Assembly: GCA_902773415.1 (NCBI GenBank)
Contig: CACYEE010000193.1
Span: forward strand, 1 to 10,661
DNA: 10,661 bases
Direction of reading: 5' to 3'
Source: an uncultured Actinomyces sp.
Lineage (GTDB): Bacteria > Actinomycetota > Actinomycetes > Actinomycetales > Actinomycetaceae
Shown here: positions 4,984 through 10,661 of the stretch, in pieces
Numbering within the stretch: position 1 is the first letter of the stretch
Layout of the letters: each line of letters opens with the position of its first letter
Notes under the pieces: model-generated
Database searches by the model: none
What the model saw: the letters and a program-made list of their open reading frames with translations, nothing else
Told to the model about the DNA's origin: nothing
Made by a program: the position numbers and the translations under genes

Positions 4984-6522
4984 ATGACCGGCATGGCTTC
5001 ACGCTCCGACGTGCCTTCGGCGACTCCCCGCTCGTGGGCGGCGCTTGCCGTGCTCACCGTCGGCGTCACCATCTTGTCGATCGACAACACGGTGCTCTCG
5101 CTCGCAATGCCGGCGCTGTCGGCCTCGCTGGAGCCGAAAGCGGTCGAAATGCTGTGGATTGGCGACATCTACGCCTTCACCCTTGCCGGCTTTCTCGTGA
5201 CGGGCGGAAACCTGGCCGACCGTTTTGGCCGGCGAAAGGTTCTTCTCCTCGGCCTGTTCGGCTTCGGAATCCTCTCGGTCGCAGCCGCGTGGGCCCCGTC
5301 GGCAGCCTTCCTCATCGCCCTTCGCGCCATGCTTGGCGTCTTTGCCGCGCTCATCATGCCGTCGACTCTCGCGCTCGTACGCACCATCTTCCTTCGCGAC
5401 GGCGAGCGGACCCTCGCAATCGCCATCTGGTCGGCCGGGTCGACGGGCGGAATGGCTCTCGGCCCCGCAGTCGGCGGCTTCCTCCTCGAGCACGTCTGGT
5501 GGGGCTCCGTCTTTCTCGTCAACGCCCCGATCATGGCGGCAACGATTCTCGGCGTCATCCTGCTTGTTCCCGAGACGAAGCGTTCCGGGGCGGTGCGCGT
5601 CGACGTTTTTTCGTCGCTTCTTTCGATTGCCGCAGTCCTGCTCATGGTCTACGCGATCAAGGAGCTTGCCCGCATCGACCCGCACTTTTCGGCGTGGCCG
5701 ATGCTCGTCGTCGGCCTTGCGCTGCTCGCGGTGTTCCTGCGCCGCCAGCGGCGAATCGACAATCCGATCTTGAATCTGGCCCTGTTCCGCATCCCGTCGT
5801 TTTCGTGGGCGCTCGTCGTGTCGATGCTTGCGGTCTTTTCCTTCTCGGGCCTGTTCTTCTTCTTCGGGCAGTACTTGCAGCTGGTTCGCGGCCTGTCGCC
5901 GCTGCAAGCGGGGGGAGTGGAGATCGCGGCGATGGTCTTCGCCGCGCTCGCCGTGTTTGCGCTGCCTGCGATGGTCCGGCGTTTCGGGTCGGGACATGCG
6001 CTCGCGGTGGCGCTTGCCTTCATGGCGGCGGGCTTTCTGGGCGTGGCGGCGACGGCGAACATGCCGGGTTTCGTCGGCTTCGGCGCTTCGCTGGCCATGA
6101 TCGGTTTCGGGGCGGGCGTCGCCTATCCCGTCGCCACGGACATTCTTCTCGCCGCGGCTCCGCCCGACGAATCGGGTGCGGCCTCGTCGGTCTCCCAGAC
6201 GGCCTACCAGCTTGGCACCGCTCTCGGGATTGCCGTTCTCGGTTCGCTCGTCAACGCCCTGTACGCCCTGAGGCTTCCCGACGATCTTGACGACGGCCCG
6301 CTGGCGAGGCTCCTGCGCGAGAATCTCGCTTCGGCTTTGGGGAAAATCGCGGAGGGGGAGTCTTTCGGCCCGGGCGTGCTCGACCATGCCCGCGAGGCCT
6401 TCTCCTTTGGAATGCAGGGAACGTCCGTGGTGGCCTCCCTGCTGCTGATTGTCACGGTCGCAATCGCGTGGCTGAAGATTGCCGACCGTCCGGCCCGGCA
6501 GGCTCGCGAGGCGCGCGATTAG
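4984..6522 (+). CDS. MFS multidrug-type exporter, 14-TM DHA2 (QacA/LfrA-like)
   Basis: Predicted inner-membrane drug:H+ antiporter of 512 residues, the usual length for 14-helix DHA2 carriers. The first helix carries the DHA2 signature SIDNTVLSLAMPAL (32-45), including Asp34. Motif A, GNLADRFGRRK, is at 75-85. The motif B arginine is Arg114 in RAMLGV, and the antiporter motif C is GSTGGMALGPAVGGF at 152-166. Hydrophobic segments alternate to the C-terminus, which ends in a short Arg-rich tail. The ATG at 4984 has AGGA at 4975-4978 (5-nt gap); a second Met at residue 4 is less well placed. Substrates cannot be predicted; QacA, LfrA and SmvA relatives export cationic dyes and biocides. No adjacent regulator gene is present, but the phased repeats upstream could bind one encoded elsewhere. 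Confidence 0.88.
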   Translation: MTGMASRSDVPSATPRSWAALAVLTVGVTILSIDNTVLSLAMPALSASLEPKAVEMLWIGDIYAFTLAGFLVTGGNLADRFGRRKVLLLGLFGFGILSVAAAWAPSAAFLIALRAMLGVFAALIMPSTLALVRTIFLRDGERTLAIAIWSAGSTGGMALGPAVGGFLLEHVWWGSVFLVNAPIMAATILGVILLVPETKRSGAVRVDVFSSLLSIAAVLLMVYAIKELARIDPHFSAWPMLVVGLALLAVFLRRQRRIDNPILNLALFRIPSFSWALVVSMLAVFSFSGLFFFFGQYLQLVRGLSPLQAGGVEIAAMVFAALAVFALPAMVRRFGSGHALAVALAFMAAGFLGVAATANMPGFVGFGASLAMIGFGAGVAYPVATDILLAAAPPDESGAASSVSQTAYQLGTALGIAVLGSLVNALYALRLPDDLDDGPLARLLRENLASALGKIAEGESFGPGVLDHAREAFSFGMQGTSVVASLLLIVTVAIAWLKIADRPARQAREARD

Positions 6523-6778
6523 GGCGCAGGCACATGGGGCGACGCCGGGTTCCGCCGGGGTGCCTCGGACGTGCAGGGCCGGTGCCGGGCTTTCGGGCAT
6601 CCCGATTCCCGTCACGAATCTCACGCGGAGCGCAGGCCCGCCCAGCGGCGCGGTGGCGTAGCATTGCGGGGTATGTGCTCTCGCGTTTTCGGCCTGCTTG
6701 CGGCGAAAAGAAGACGTGGCGCACCTCAGCAGAATAGTAAAGGATGGCGGCTGCGGCCGCCCGACACGTGGAGGACTT

Positions 6779-8227
6779 GTGAAGAGCTCCGTTGAGTACC
6801 TCGAGCCCGCAAAAGCCCAGCTGACCGTCGAAGTTCCGTTCGATGAGTTCAAGCCCGAGATCGACAAGGCTGCGAAGGACATTTCAAACCAGGTGAACAT
6901 TCCCGGCTTCCGCCGCGGCCATGTTCCCGCCCGCGTTATCGAGGCCCAGTTCGGCCGTGGCGCGCTCGTGCAGGAAGCCGTCAACGGCTCGCTCGACGGC
7001 TACTATGCGAAGGCTCTGGAAGAGACGGGTCTCGTGCCGCTTGCCCGTCCCGAAGTCGAAGTGACCGGGGTTCCGCTGGAGAAGGGCGACGAGTCCGATT
7101 TCGTTTTCGTCGTGACGGTCGCGGTGCGTCCGGAAATCGCGATTGCCGATCCGGCTTCGATGACGGTCGAGGTGGGTTCCTCGGCGATTTCGGACGAGGA
7201 CGTGGAGGCTCGCCTCACGTCGCTGCGCGAACAGTTCGGCACTCTCAAGGATGTCGAGCGTGCGGCCGCCGAGGGCGACTTCTGCACGATTAACCTTGTG
7301 GCGAAGATTGGCGACGAGATTGTCGACAACGCCGAGGGCGTGTCCTACCAGATCGGTTCGGGCAACATGGTCGAGGGTATCGACGAGGCTCTCGCCGGTG
7401 CGAATGCCGGGGAGGAGAGGACCTTCACGACGAAGCTCGAGGGCGGCGACCATGCCGGCGAAGAGGCCGAGGTGACCGTCACGGTGACGGCCGTGAAGGA
7501 GACCGAGCTTCCCGAGGCCGACGACGAGTTCGCATCCTTCGCTTCCGAGTTCGACACGATTGGCGAACTGCGTGCCGATCTTGGAGAGCAGGTGAAGAAG
7601 GACCGCCTTTCGAGCCTTGTCGTCGAGGCTCGCGACGCTCTTCTGGAGAAGATTCTCGAGAACACCGAGGTGCCGCTTCCTGCCGAGGTGATCGACGCGG
7701 AGATTGCCGCCCACCTCGAGGGCGAGGGTCGCGAGGCCGACGATTCGCATGGCGAGGAGATCCGCAAGGAATCCGAGAACGCGTTGAAGACCCAGCTCAT
7801 GCTCGACGTTCTGGCCGAGAGGTTCCAGATCGACCTCGATCAGGAGGAGCTGCTTAACGGCCTCGTCGAGCAGGCCCAGATGTATGGCATGGATCCGAAC
7901 CAGTTCGTGCAGACCGTGGTTCAGAGCGGCCAGCTTGAGGCTTATGCCGGCGACATGCGCCGTGGCAAGGCCCTCGTGTCCGCGCTGCGTCTGGCGACGG
8001 TCGTCGACGCCGAAGGCAATGCGATCGACGTGACCGAGGTTGTGGGCGAGGCTCCGGAGAACGAGGTTGTTCCGGACTTCTCGGCCGCTCCCGCCCCGAA
8101 GGCCGCGGCAAACGGCAAGGAAGCGCCGGAGGAGGATGCTTCGGCGGAGACCGGTACCGAAGTTTCCGAGGGCGGGGCCGATGGAGACTTCGAGGAGTCC
8201 GACCACGCCGTCGCCGAGGAAGACTAG
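6779..8227 (+). CDS. tig: Trigger factor (ribosome-associated chaperone and prolyl isomerase)
   Basis: Binds near the ribosomal exit tunnel and shields emerging polypeptides. It has 482 residues. The N-terminal ribosome-binding domain (about 1-115) contains the signature loop GFRRGHVP at 43-50. The FKBP-like isomerase domain is about 160-240 (GDFCTINLVAKIGDEIVDN and YQIGSGNMVEGIDEAL). The helical C-terminal substrate domain is about 250-425. The last 60 residues are an acidic Ala/Glu-rich disordered tail, common in actinobacterial trigger factors. The GTG at 6779 is chosen because GGAGGA lies at 6770-6775 and the protein then starts MKSSVEYLEPAKAQLTVEVP, the usual actinobacterial N-terminus; the frame also stays open upstream to 6698 without similarity. 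The GGAGGA-to-GTG gap is short (3 nt). First gene of the tig/clpP/clpX block, 256 bp after the exporter. Confidence 0.96.
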   Translation: MKSSVEYLEPAKAQLTVEVPFDEFKPEIDKAAKDISNQVNIPGFRRGHVPARVIEAQFGRGALVQEAVNGSLDGYYAKALEETGLVPLARPEVEVTGVPLEKGDESDFVFVVTVAVRPEIAIADPASMTVEVGSSAISDEDVEARLTSLREQFGTLKDVERAAAEGDFCTINLVAKIGDEIVDNAEGVSYQIGSGNMVEGIDEALAGANAGEERTFTTKLEGGDHAGEEAEVTVTVTAVKETELPEADDEFASFASEFDTIGELRADLGEQVKKDRLSSLVVEARDALLEKILENTEVPLPAEVIDAEIAAHLEGEGREADDSHGEEIRKESENALKTQLMLDVLAERFQIDLDQEELLNGLVEQAQMYGMDPNQFVQTVVQSGQLEAYAGDMRRGKALVSALRLATVVDAEGNAIDVTEVVGEAPENEVVPDFSAAPAPKAAANGKEAPEEDASAETGTEVSEGGADGDFEESDHAVAEED

Positions 8228-8268
8228 AAGGTTCGCTTCATCGAGCCTGGAGCTGGCCGGGGCGGGTT

Positions 8269-8301
8269 GCGTATCAAAGGGGTCAGACCCCTTTGATACG
8301 C
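8269..8301. repeat. Perfect 33-bp palindrome after tig
   Basis: GCGTATCAAAGGGGTC (8269-8284) and its exact complement (8286-8301) flank a single A at 8285. The core GGGGTC-A-GACCCC has the same design as GGGGAC-T-GTCCCC at 871-883: six-base arms around one base. It begins 41 bp after the tig stop. There is no T run on either side, so it is not a classical terminator, though a hairpin this strong could stabilise the tig mRNA 3' end. It resembles REP-type palindromes. Confidence 0.75.
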
Positions 8302-8309
8302 CTCGGCCT

Positions 8310-8334
8310 GCTTCGCTGCGAGAGGGAGCGAAGC
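8310..8334. repeat. Second hairpin after tig (GCTTCGCT/AGCGAAGC)
   Basis: GCTTCGCT (8310-8317) pairs perfectly with AGCGAAGC (8327-8334) around a 9-nt loop, 8 bp after the 33-bp palindrome. Its right arm lies inside a 16-mer (8324-8339) whose exact reverse complement is at 792-807. Confidence 0.5.
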
Positions 8335-8399
8335 GACCGGATGCCCATCCCCCTGCGACAACCCGGCAGGAGCGGTTCCGCCGCAGGCATCCGTGCATG

Positions 8400-8410
8400 C
8401 GCCATGAGCG
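8400..8410. promoter_or_regulatory. Possible ClgR box upstream of clpP1P2
   Basis: CGCCATGAGCG followed by AA fits the core of the actinobacterial ClgR site as I remember it (CGCYNANRGCGWW) except for T in place of the central A. ClgR is the known activator of clpP1P2 in corynebacteria, streptomycetes and bifidobacteria. The site is centred 46 bp upstream of the candidate -10 box, a normal activator position. One core mismatch and a poor left flank keep confidence low. Confidence 0.3.
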
Positions 8411-8450
8411 AAAAGCGCCCCCATGAAGTGAATCTCGTCGGCAAAGGCAC

Positions 8451-8456
8451 TAGGTT
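8451..8456 (+). promoter_or_regulatory. Possible -10 box of the clpP1P2 promoter
   Basis: TAGGTT fits TANNNT and lies 115 bp before the clpP1 start, in the 344-bp tig/clpP1 gap. No good -35 is visible at 16-18 bp spacing, as expected of an activator-dependent promoter. A separate clpP promoter is likely because two strong hairpins separate the gene from tig. Confidence 0.3.
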
Positions 8457-8571
8457 AGGAAACGGATGCTTGGCATCGCTTTCCCGCGTCGGGCGCACGC
8501 GAAGCGCAGACGCTGGGGGAAGGCGCGCAACGTCGTCGCACCAACACCGAAACCTGCAGGAAGGAACCTAC

Positions 8572-9180
8572 GTGAGCAGCACGCCTCTCATGGCCGGCGA
8601 AGGGCCCCAGGGCCTCGGGCTCGGAGACTCGGTCTACAATCGCCTCCTCAAGGAGCGCATCATCTGGCTTGGTTCGGAGGTGCGCGACGAAAACGCGAAT
8701 ATCATCTGCGCCCAGATGATGCTCCTCGCCGCAGAGGATCCCGAGAAGGACATCTACCTCTACATCAACTCGCCGGGCGGCTCCGTGACCGCAGGCATGG
8801 CAATCTACGACACGATGCAGTACGTCCAGCCCGACGTCGTGACCGTCGGAATGGGCATGGCCGCCTCGATGGGCCAGTTCCTGCTCACCGCAGGAGCAAA
8901 GGGAAAACGATACATCACGCCCCATACCCGGGTGCTCATGCACCAGCCGCTCGGCGGGGCAGGCGGCACCGCCACCGAAATCCGCATCAACGCCGACCTC
9001 ATCCTCAAGATGAAGCAGGAACTTGCCGAAATCATCGCCGAGAACACCGGCAAGCCGGTCGAACAGATCATTGCCGATTCGGACCGCGACAACTGGTTCT
9101 CCGCGCAGGAAGCCCTCGAATACGGCTTCGTCGACCACATCATCGAATCCCAAAGCTCGATTCGCAAAGGCAAGGAGTGA
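8572..9180 (+). CDS. clpP1: ATP-dependent Clp protease proteolytic subunit ClpP1
   Basis: Serine peptidase subunit of the Clp protease. In actinobacteria it forms a mixed tetradecamer with ClpP2 and works with ClpX or ClpC. The 202-residue protein has a complete Ser-His-Asp triad: Ser99 in GMGMAASMGQ, His124 in RVLMHQPLGG and Asp173 in SDRDNWFSAQEALEYGFVD. The YINSPGGSVTAGMAIYDTMQ oxyanion-loop segment starts at residue 64. GTG at 8572 is chosen because AGGAAGGA (8558-8565) precedes it by 6 nt; the frame runs open further upstream to 8293 but without ClpP-like sequence. An ATG at residue 7 (8590) is a less likely start. The first residues may be removed as a propeptide, as in other ClpPs. It is followed by clpP2 after 7 bp, so the two are co-translated. 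Confidence 0.95.
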   Translation: MSSTPLMAGEGPQGLGLGDSVYNRLLKERIIWLGSEVRDENANIICAQMMLLAAEDPEKDIYLYINSPGGSVTAGMAIYDTMQYVQPDVVTVGMGMAASMGQFLLTAGAKGKRYITPHTRVLMHQPLGGAGGTATEIRINADLILKMKQELAEIIAENTGKPVEQIIADSDRDNWFSAQEALEYGFVDHIIESQSSIRKGKE

Positions 9181-9187
9181 GGCAGGA

Positions 9188-9877
9188 ATGGCAGGCATCG
9201 ACTTTTCCGCGGCAGGCAACCTTCCCGCCGAGTTCGCCCGCTTCGGCTATACGGCTCCCGCGTCGCCGCAGATGCGCTACGTGCTTCCCGACTTCGAGGA
9301 GCGCACCCCCTACGGCTACCGCCGGCAAAACCCCTACACGAAGCTTTTCGAGGACCGCATCATCTTCCTCGGAGTGCAGGTCGACGACGCTTCGGCAGAC
9401 GACATCATGGCCCAGCTTCTCGTGCTCGAAAGCCAGGACCCCGATTCGCTTATCACGATGTACATCAACTCGCCTGGCGGCTCCTTCACGGCCTTGACCG
9501 CGATCTACGATACGATGCAGTACATTCGCCCCGAAATCCAGACGGTCTGCCTTGGCCAAGCCGCTTCCGCCGCTGCCGTGCTTCTCGCGGCCGGGGCCCC
9601 CGGTCGGCGCCTGGCCCTGCCCAACGCCCGAGTGCTCATCCACCAGCCCGCAATGGAAGGCATGCAAGGGCAGGCCTCCGACATCGCAATCGTCGCCGAC
9701 GAGCTCGAACGCATGACCGGATGGCTGTGCGACACTCTTGCCCTCCACAGCGGCAAGAGCAGCGTGGAAATCGCGAGGGACATCCAGCGCGACAAGATTC
9801 TCACGGCCCCGCAGGCCAAGGAATACGGCCTCGTCGACCAGGTGCTCGAATCCCGCAAGGCCAAGGCACAGCCGTAA
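9188..9877 (+). CDS. clpP2: ATP-dependent Clp protease proteolytic subunit ClpP2
   Basis: Second, distinct ClpP subunit of 229 residues, partner of ClpP1. Catalytic triad complete: Ser127 in CLGQAASAAAVLLAAG, His152 in RVLIHQPAMEG and Asp202 in QRDKILTAPQAKEYGLVD. The stretch FEDRIIFLGVQVDDASADDI is near-identical to actinobacterial ClpP2 as I recall it. The ATG at 9188 has AAGGAG at 9172-9177, inside the end of clpP1, as a ribosome binding site (10-nt gap); AGGA directly abuts the ATG. About 28 residues precede RYVLPDFEERTPYG, where conserved ClpP2 sequence begins, so the start gives a propeptide-like extension; Met29 is the alternative start but has no comparable binding site. ClpP1 and ClpP2 are paralogues sharing roughly the same core, not a recent duplication. 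Confidence 0.95.
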   Translation: MAGIDFSAAGNLPAEFARFGYTAPASPQMRYVLPDFEERTPYGYRRQNPYTKLFEDRIIFLGVQVDDASADDIMAQLLVLESQDPDSLITMYINSPGGSFTALTAIYDTMQYIRPEIQTVCLGQAASAAAVLLAAGAPGRRLALPNARVLIHQPAMEGMQGQASDIAIVADELERMTGWLCDTLALHSGKSSVEIARDIQRDKILTAPQAKEYGLVDQVLESRKAKAQP

Positions 9878-9915
9878 GGCGCAGGGCCGCGGAGTGAGAC
9901 GAATACTACATCTTT

Positions 9916-9948
9916 CGGCCCGCGGAACTCCGGCAGTTCCGCGGGCCG
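9916..9948 (+). terminator. Strong hairpin between clpP2 and clpX, likely terminator
   Basis: CGGCCCGCGGAACT (9916-9929) pairs perfectly with AGTTCCGCGGGCCG (9935-9948) around a 5-nt CCGGC loop, 38 bp after the clpP2 stop. It is followed by GCATCCCTGTTGTG rather than a T run. Such tail-less hairpins are commonly proposed as terminators in high-GC actinobacteria. Partial read-through into clpX remains possible. Confidence 0.6.
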
Positions 9949-9975
9949 CATCCCTGTTGTGGCGTTTCTGGCCGC

Positions 9976-9981
9976 TATGAT
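9976..9981 (+). promoter_or_regulatory. -10 box of the clpX promoter
   Basis: TATGAT matches TATAAT at five of six positions and lies after the clpP2 hairpin, 51 bp before the clpX ATG. CTGTTG at 9954-9959 gives a 16-bp spacer but a poor -35. The position supports clpX having its own transcript with a leader of about 45 nt. Confidence 0.5.
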
Positions 9982-9991
9982 AGGGAAAGCG

Positions 9992-10007
9992 CGGGGCGCG
10001 AGCCCCG
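9992..10007 (+). other. Hairpin with GNRA tetraloop in the clpX leader
   Basis: CGGGGC (9992-9997) pairs with GCCCCG (10002-10007) around a GCGA tetraloop. It would form near the 5' end of the clpX mRNA predicted from the -10 box, 25 nt before the start codon. It leaves the ribosome binding site free, so an RNA-stabilising role is more likely than translational block. Confidence 0.45.
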
Positions 10008-10032
10008 GCACGACCTGAGCGAAGGGAAACCG

Positions 10033-10661
10033 ATGACCTCCACGGCGCACCGAGATGCGAAATGCTCCTTCTGCCAGAAGAGCCAGCGGCAGGTGAAGAA
10101 GCTCATTACCGGGCATGGAAGCTACATCTGCAACGAATGCATCGAGCTGTGCAACGATATTCTCGCCGAGGAGCTGAAGAACGAGCAGGACTCCGAGTTC
10201 TCGCTTGACGCCCTCCCGAAGCCGCTCGCCATCTACGAGTTCCTCAACGAATACGTCATCGGCCAGGACTCGGCGAAACGGACTCTCGCGGTGGCCGTCT
10301 ACAACCATTACAAGCGGATTCGCGCCCAGCGCCAGCCGCGAAAAAGCACCGACGAGGATGTCGAAATCGGCAAGTCGAACATCCTTCTTGTCGGGCCGAC
10401 GGGCACAGGAAAGACCTATCTCGCCCAGTCGCTTGCCCGAATGCTCGACGTTCCTTTTGCGATTGCCGACGCGACCGCCCTGACGGAAGCAGGATACGTC
10501 GGCGAAGACGTCGAAAACATTCTTCTCAAGCTCATCCAGGCCGCCGACGATGACGTCAAGCGCGCCGAAATCGGAATCATCTACATCGACGAGATCGACA
10601 AGATTTCCCGCAAATCCGAAAACCCCTCCATTACGCGCGACGTTTCCGGCGAAGGCGTGCA
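10033..10661 (+). CDS. clpX: ClpX, ATP-dependent unfoldase of the Clp protease (3' end outside window)
   Basis: AAA+ unfoldase that recognises, unfolds and threads substrates into ClpP. The window holds 209 codons of an expected 420-430. The N-terminal zinc-binding domain has four cysteines: C11 and C14 in CSFC, C33 and C36 in CNEC. Linker and start of the AAA+ module follow (PKPLAIYEFLNEYVIGQDSAK, 62-82). Walker A GPTGTGKT is at 121-128, the pore-1 loop GYVG at 154-157 followed by EDVENIL, and Walker B IIYIDE at 182-187. RDVSGEGV lies at the edge. The ClpP-docking IGF loop would lie beyond the window. The ATG at 10033 has AAGGGA at 10022-10027 (5-nt gap). It lies 155 bp after clpP2, past a strong hairpin, so it probably has its own promoter. 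Confidence 0.97.
   Translation, partial: MTSTAHRDAKCSFCQKSQRQVKKLITGHGSYICNECIELCNDILAEELKNEQDSEFSLDALPKPLAIYEFLNEYVIGQDSAKRTLAVAVYNHYKRIRAQRQPRKSTDEDVEIGKSNILLVGPTGTGKTYLAQSLARMLDVPFAIADATALTEAGYVGEDVENILLKLIQAADDDVKRAEIGIIYIDEIDKISRKSENPSITRDVSGEGV

Noticed and set aside
6698..6778. Longer N-terminus for trigger factor starting at the upstream ATG
   Set aside because: The extra 27 residues have no similarity to trigger factors, and GGAGGA sits directly before the GTG at 6779 where the usual N-terminus begins.
4999..6984. 661-codon open frame on the minus strand, antisense to the MFS exporter
   Set aside because: Its translation is Arg/Gly/His-rich without domains, and it mirrors a clear 14-TM transporter and the start of tig. 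Long antisense frames are expected in GC-rich coding DNA.

Overview
The window comes from a GC-rich bacterium, almost certainly an actinomycete (Actinomycetota). The strongest sign is the right-hand block: trigger factor, two adjacent non-identical clpP genes (clpP1, clpP2) and clpX. This order is characteristic of that phylum, and the ClpP2 sequence closely resembles actinobacterial ClpP2 as I remember it. Frequent GTG starts, strong G/C preference at third codon positions and many long antisense shadow frames fit a high-GC genome. I cannot place it to genus; the orders Actinomycetales or Bifidobacteriales are guesses.

Layout. Bases 1-270 hold the C-terminus of a DUF4256 protein. A truncated fluoride-channel (crcB) remnant follows at about 299-481, then about 630 bp without a gene, rich in hairpin repeats. 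A minus-strand DASS/SLC13 Na+-coupled anion transporter (1111-2904) is divergent from a plus-strand ATP-grasp ligase of unknown substrate (3177-4100). The ATP-grasp gene looks leaderless. A second diverged copy of the hairpin repeat lies downstream of it. tRNA-His (GTG anticodon) sits at 4450-4522 and is followed by a good intrinsic terminator. About 400 bp of non-coding DNA with three phased 31-bp repeats then precedes a 14-TM MFS exporter (4984-6522).

From 6779 to the right edge is the protein quality-control block: tig, clpP1-clpP2 (7 bp apart, one transcript) and clpX (cut off by the window edge). Trigger factor folds nascent chains at the ribosome. ClpX unfolds substrates and feeds them to the ClpP1P2 tetradecamer. 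The three units are separated by 344 bp (tig/clpP1) and 155 bp (clpP2/clpX), each gap carrying a perfect hairpin and a promoter-like -10 box, so they are probably separately controlled.

The gene content is mostly ordinary. The less expected material is between genes: two diverged copies of a two-hairpin repeat (871-985 and 4171-4275), a 33-bp perfect palindrome after tig, a 16-bp sequence shared in inverted orientation between distant spacers, and a 31-bp-periodic dyad array upstream of the exporter. I did not find a convincing new multi-gene system.
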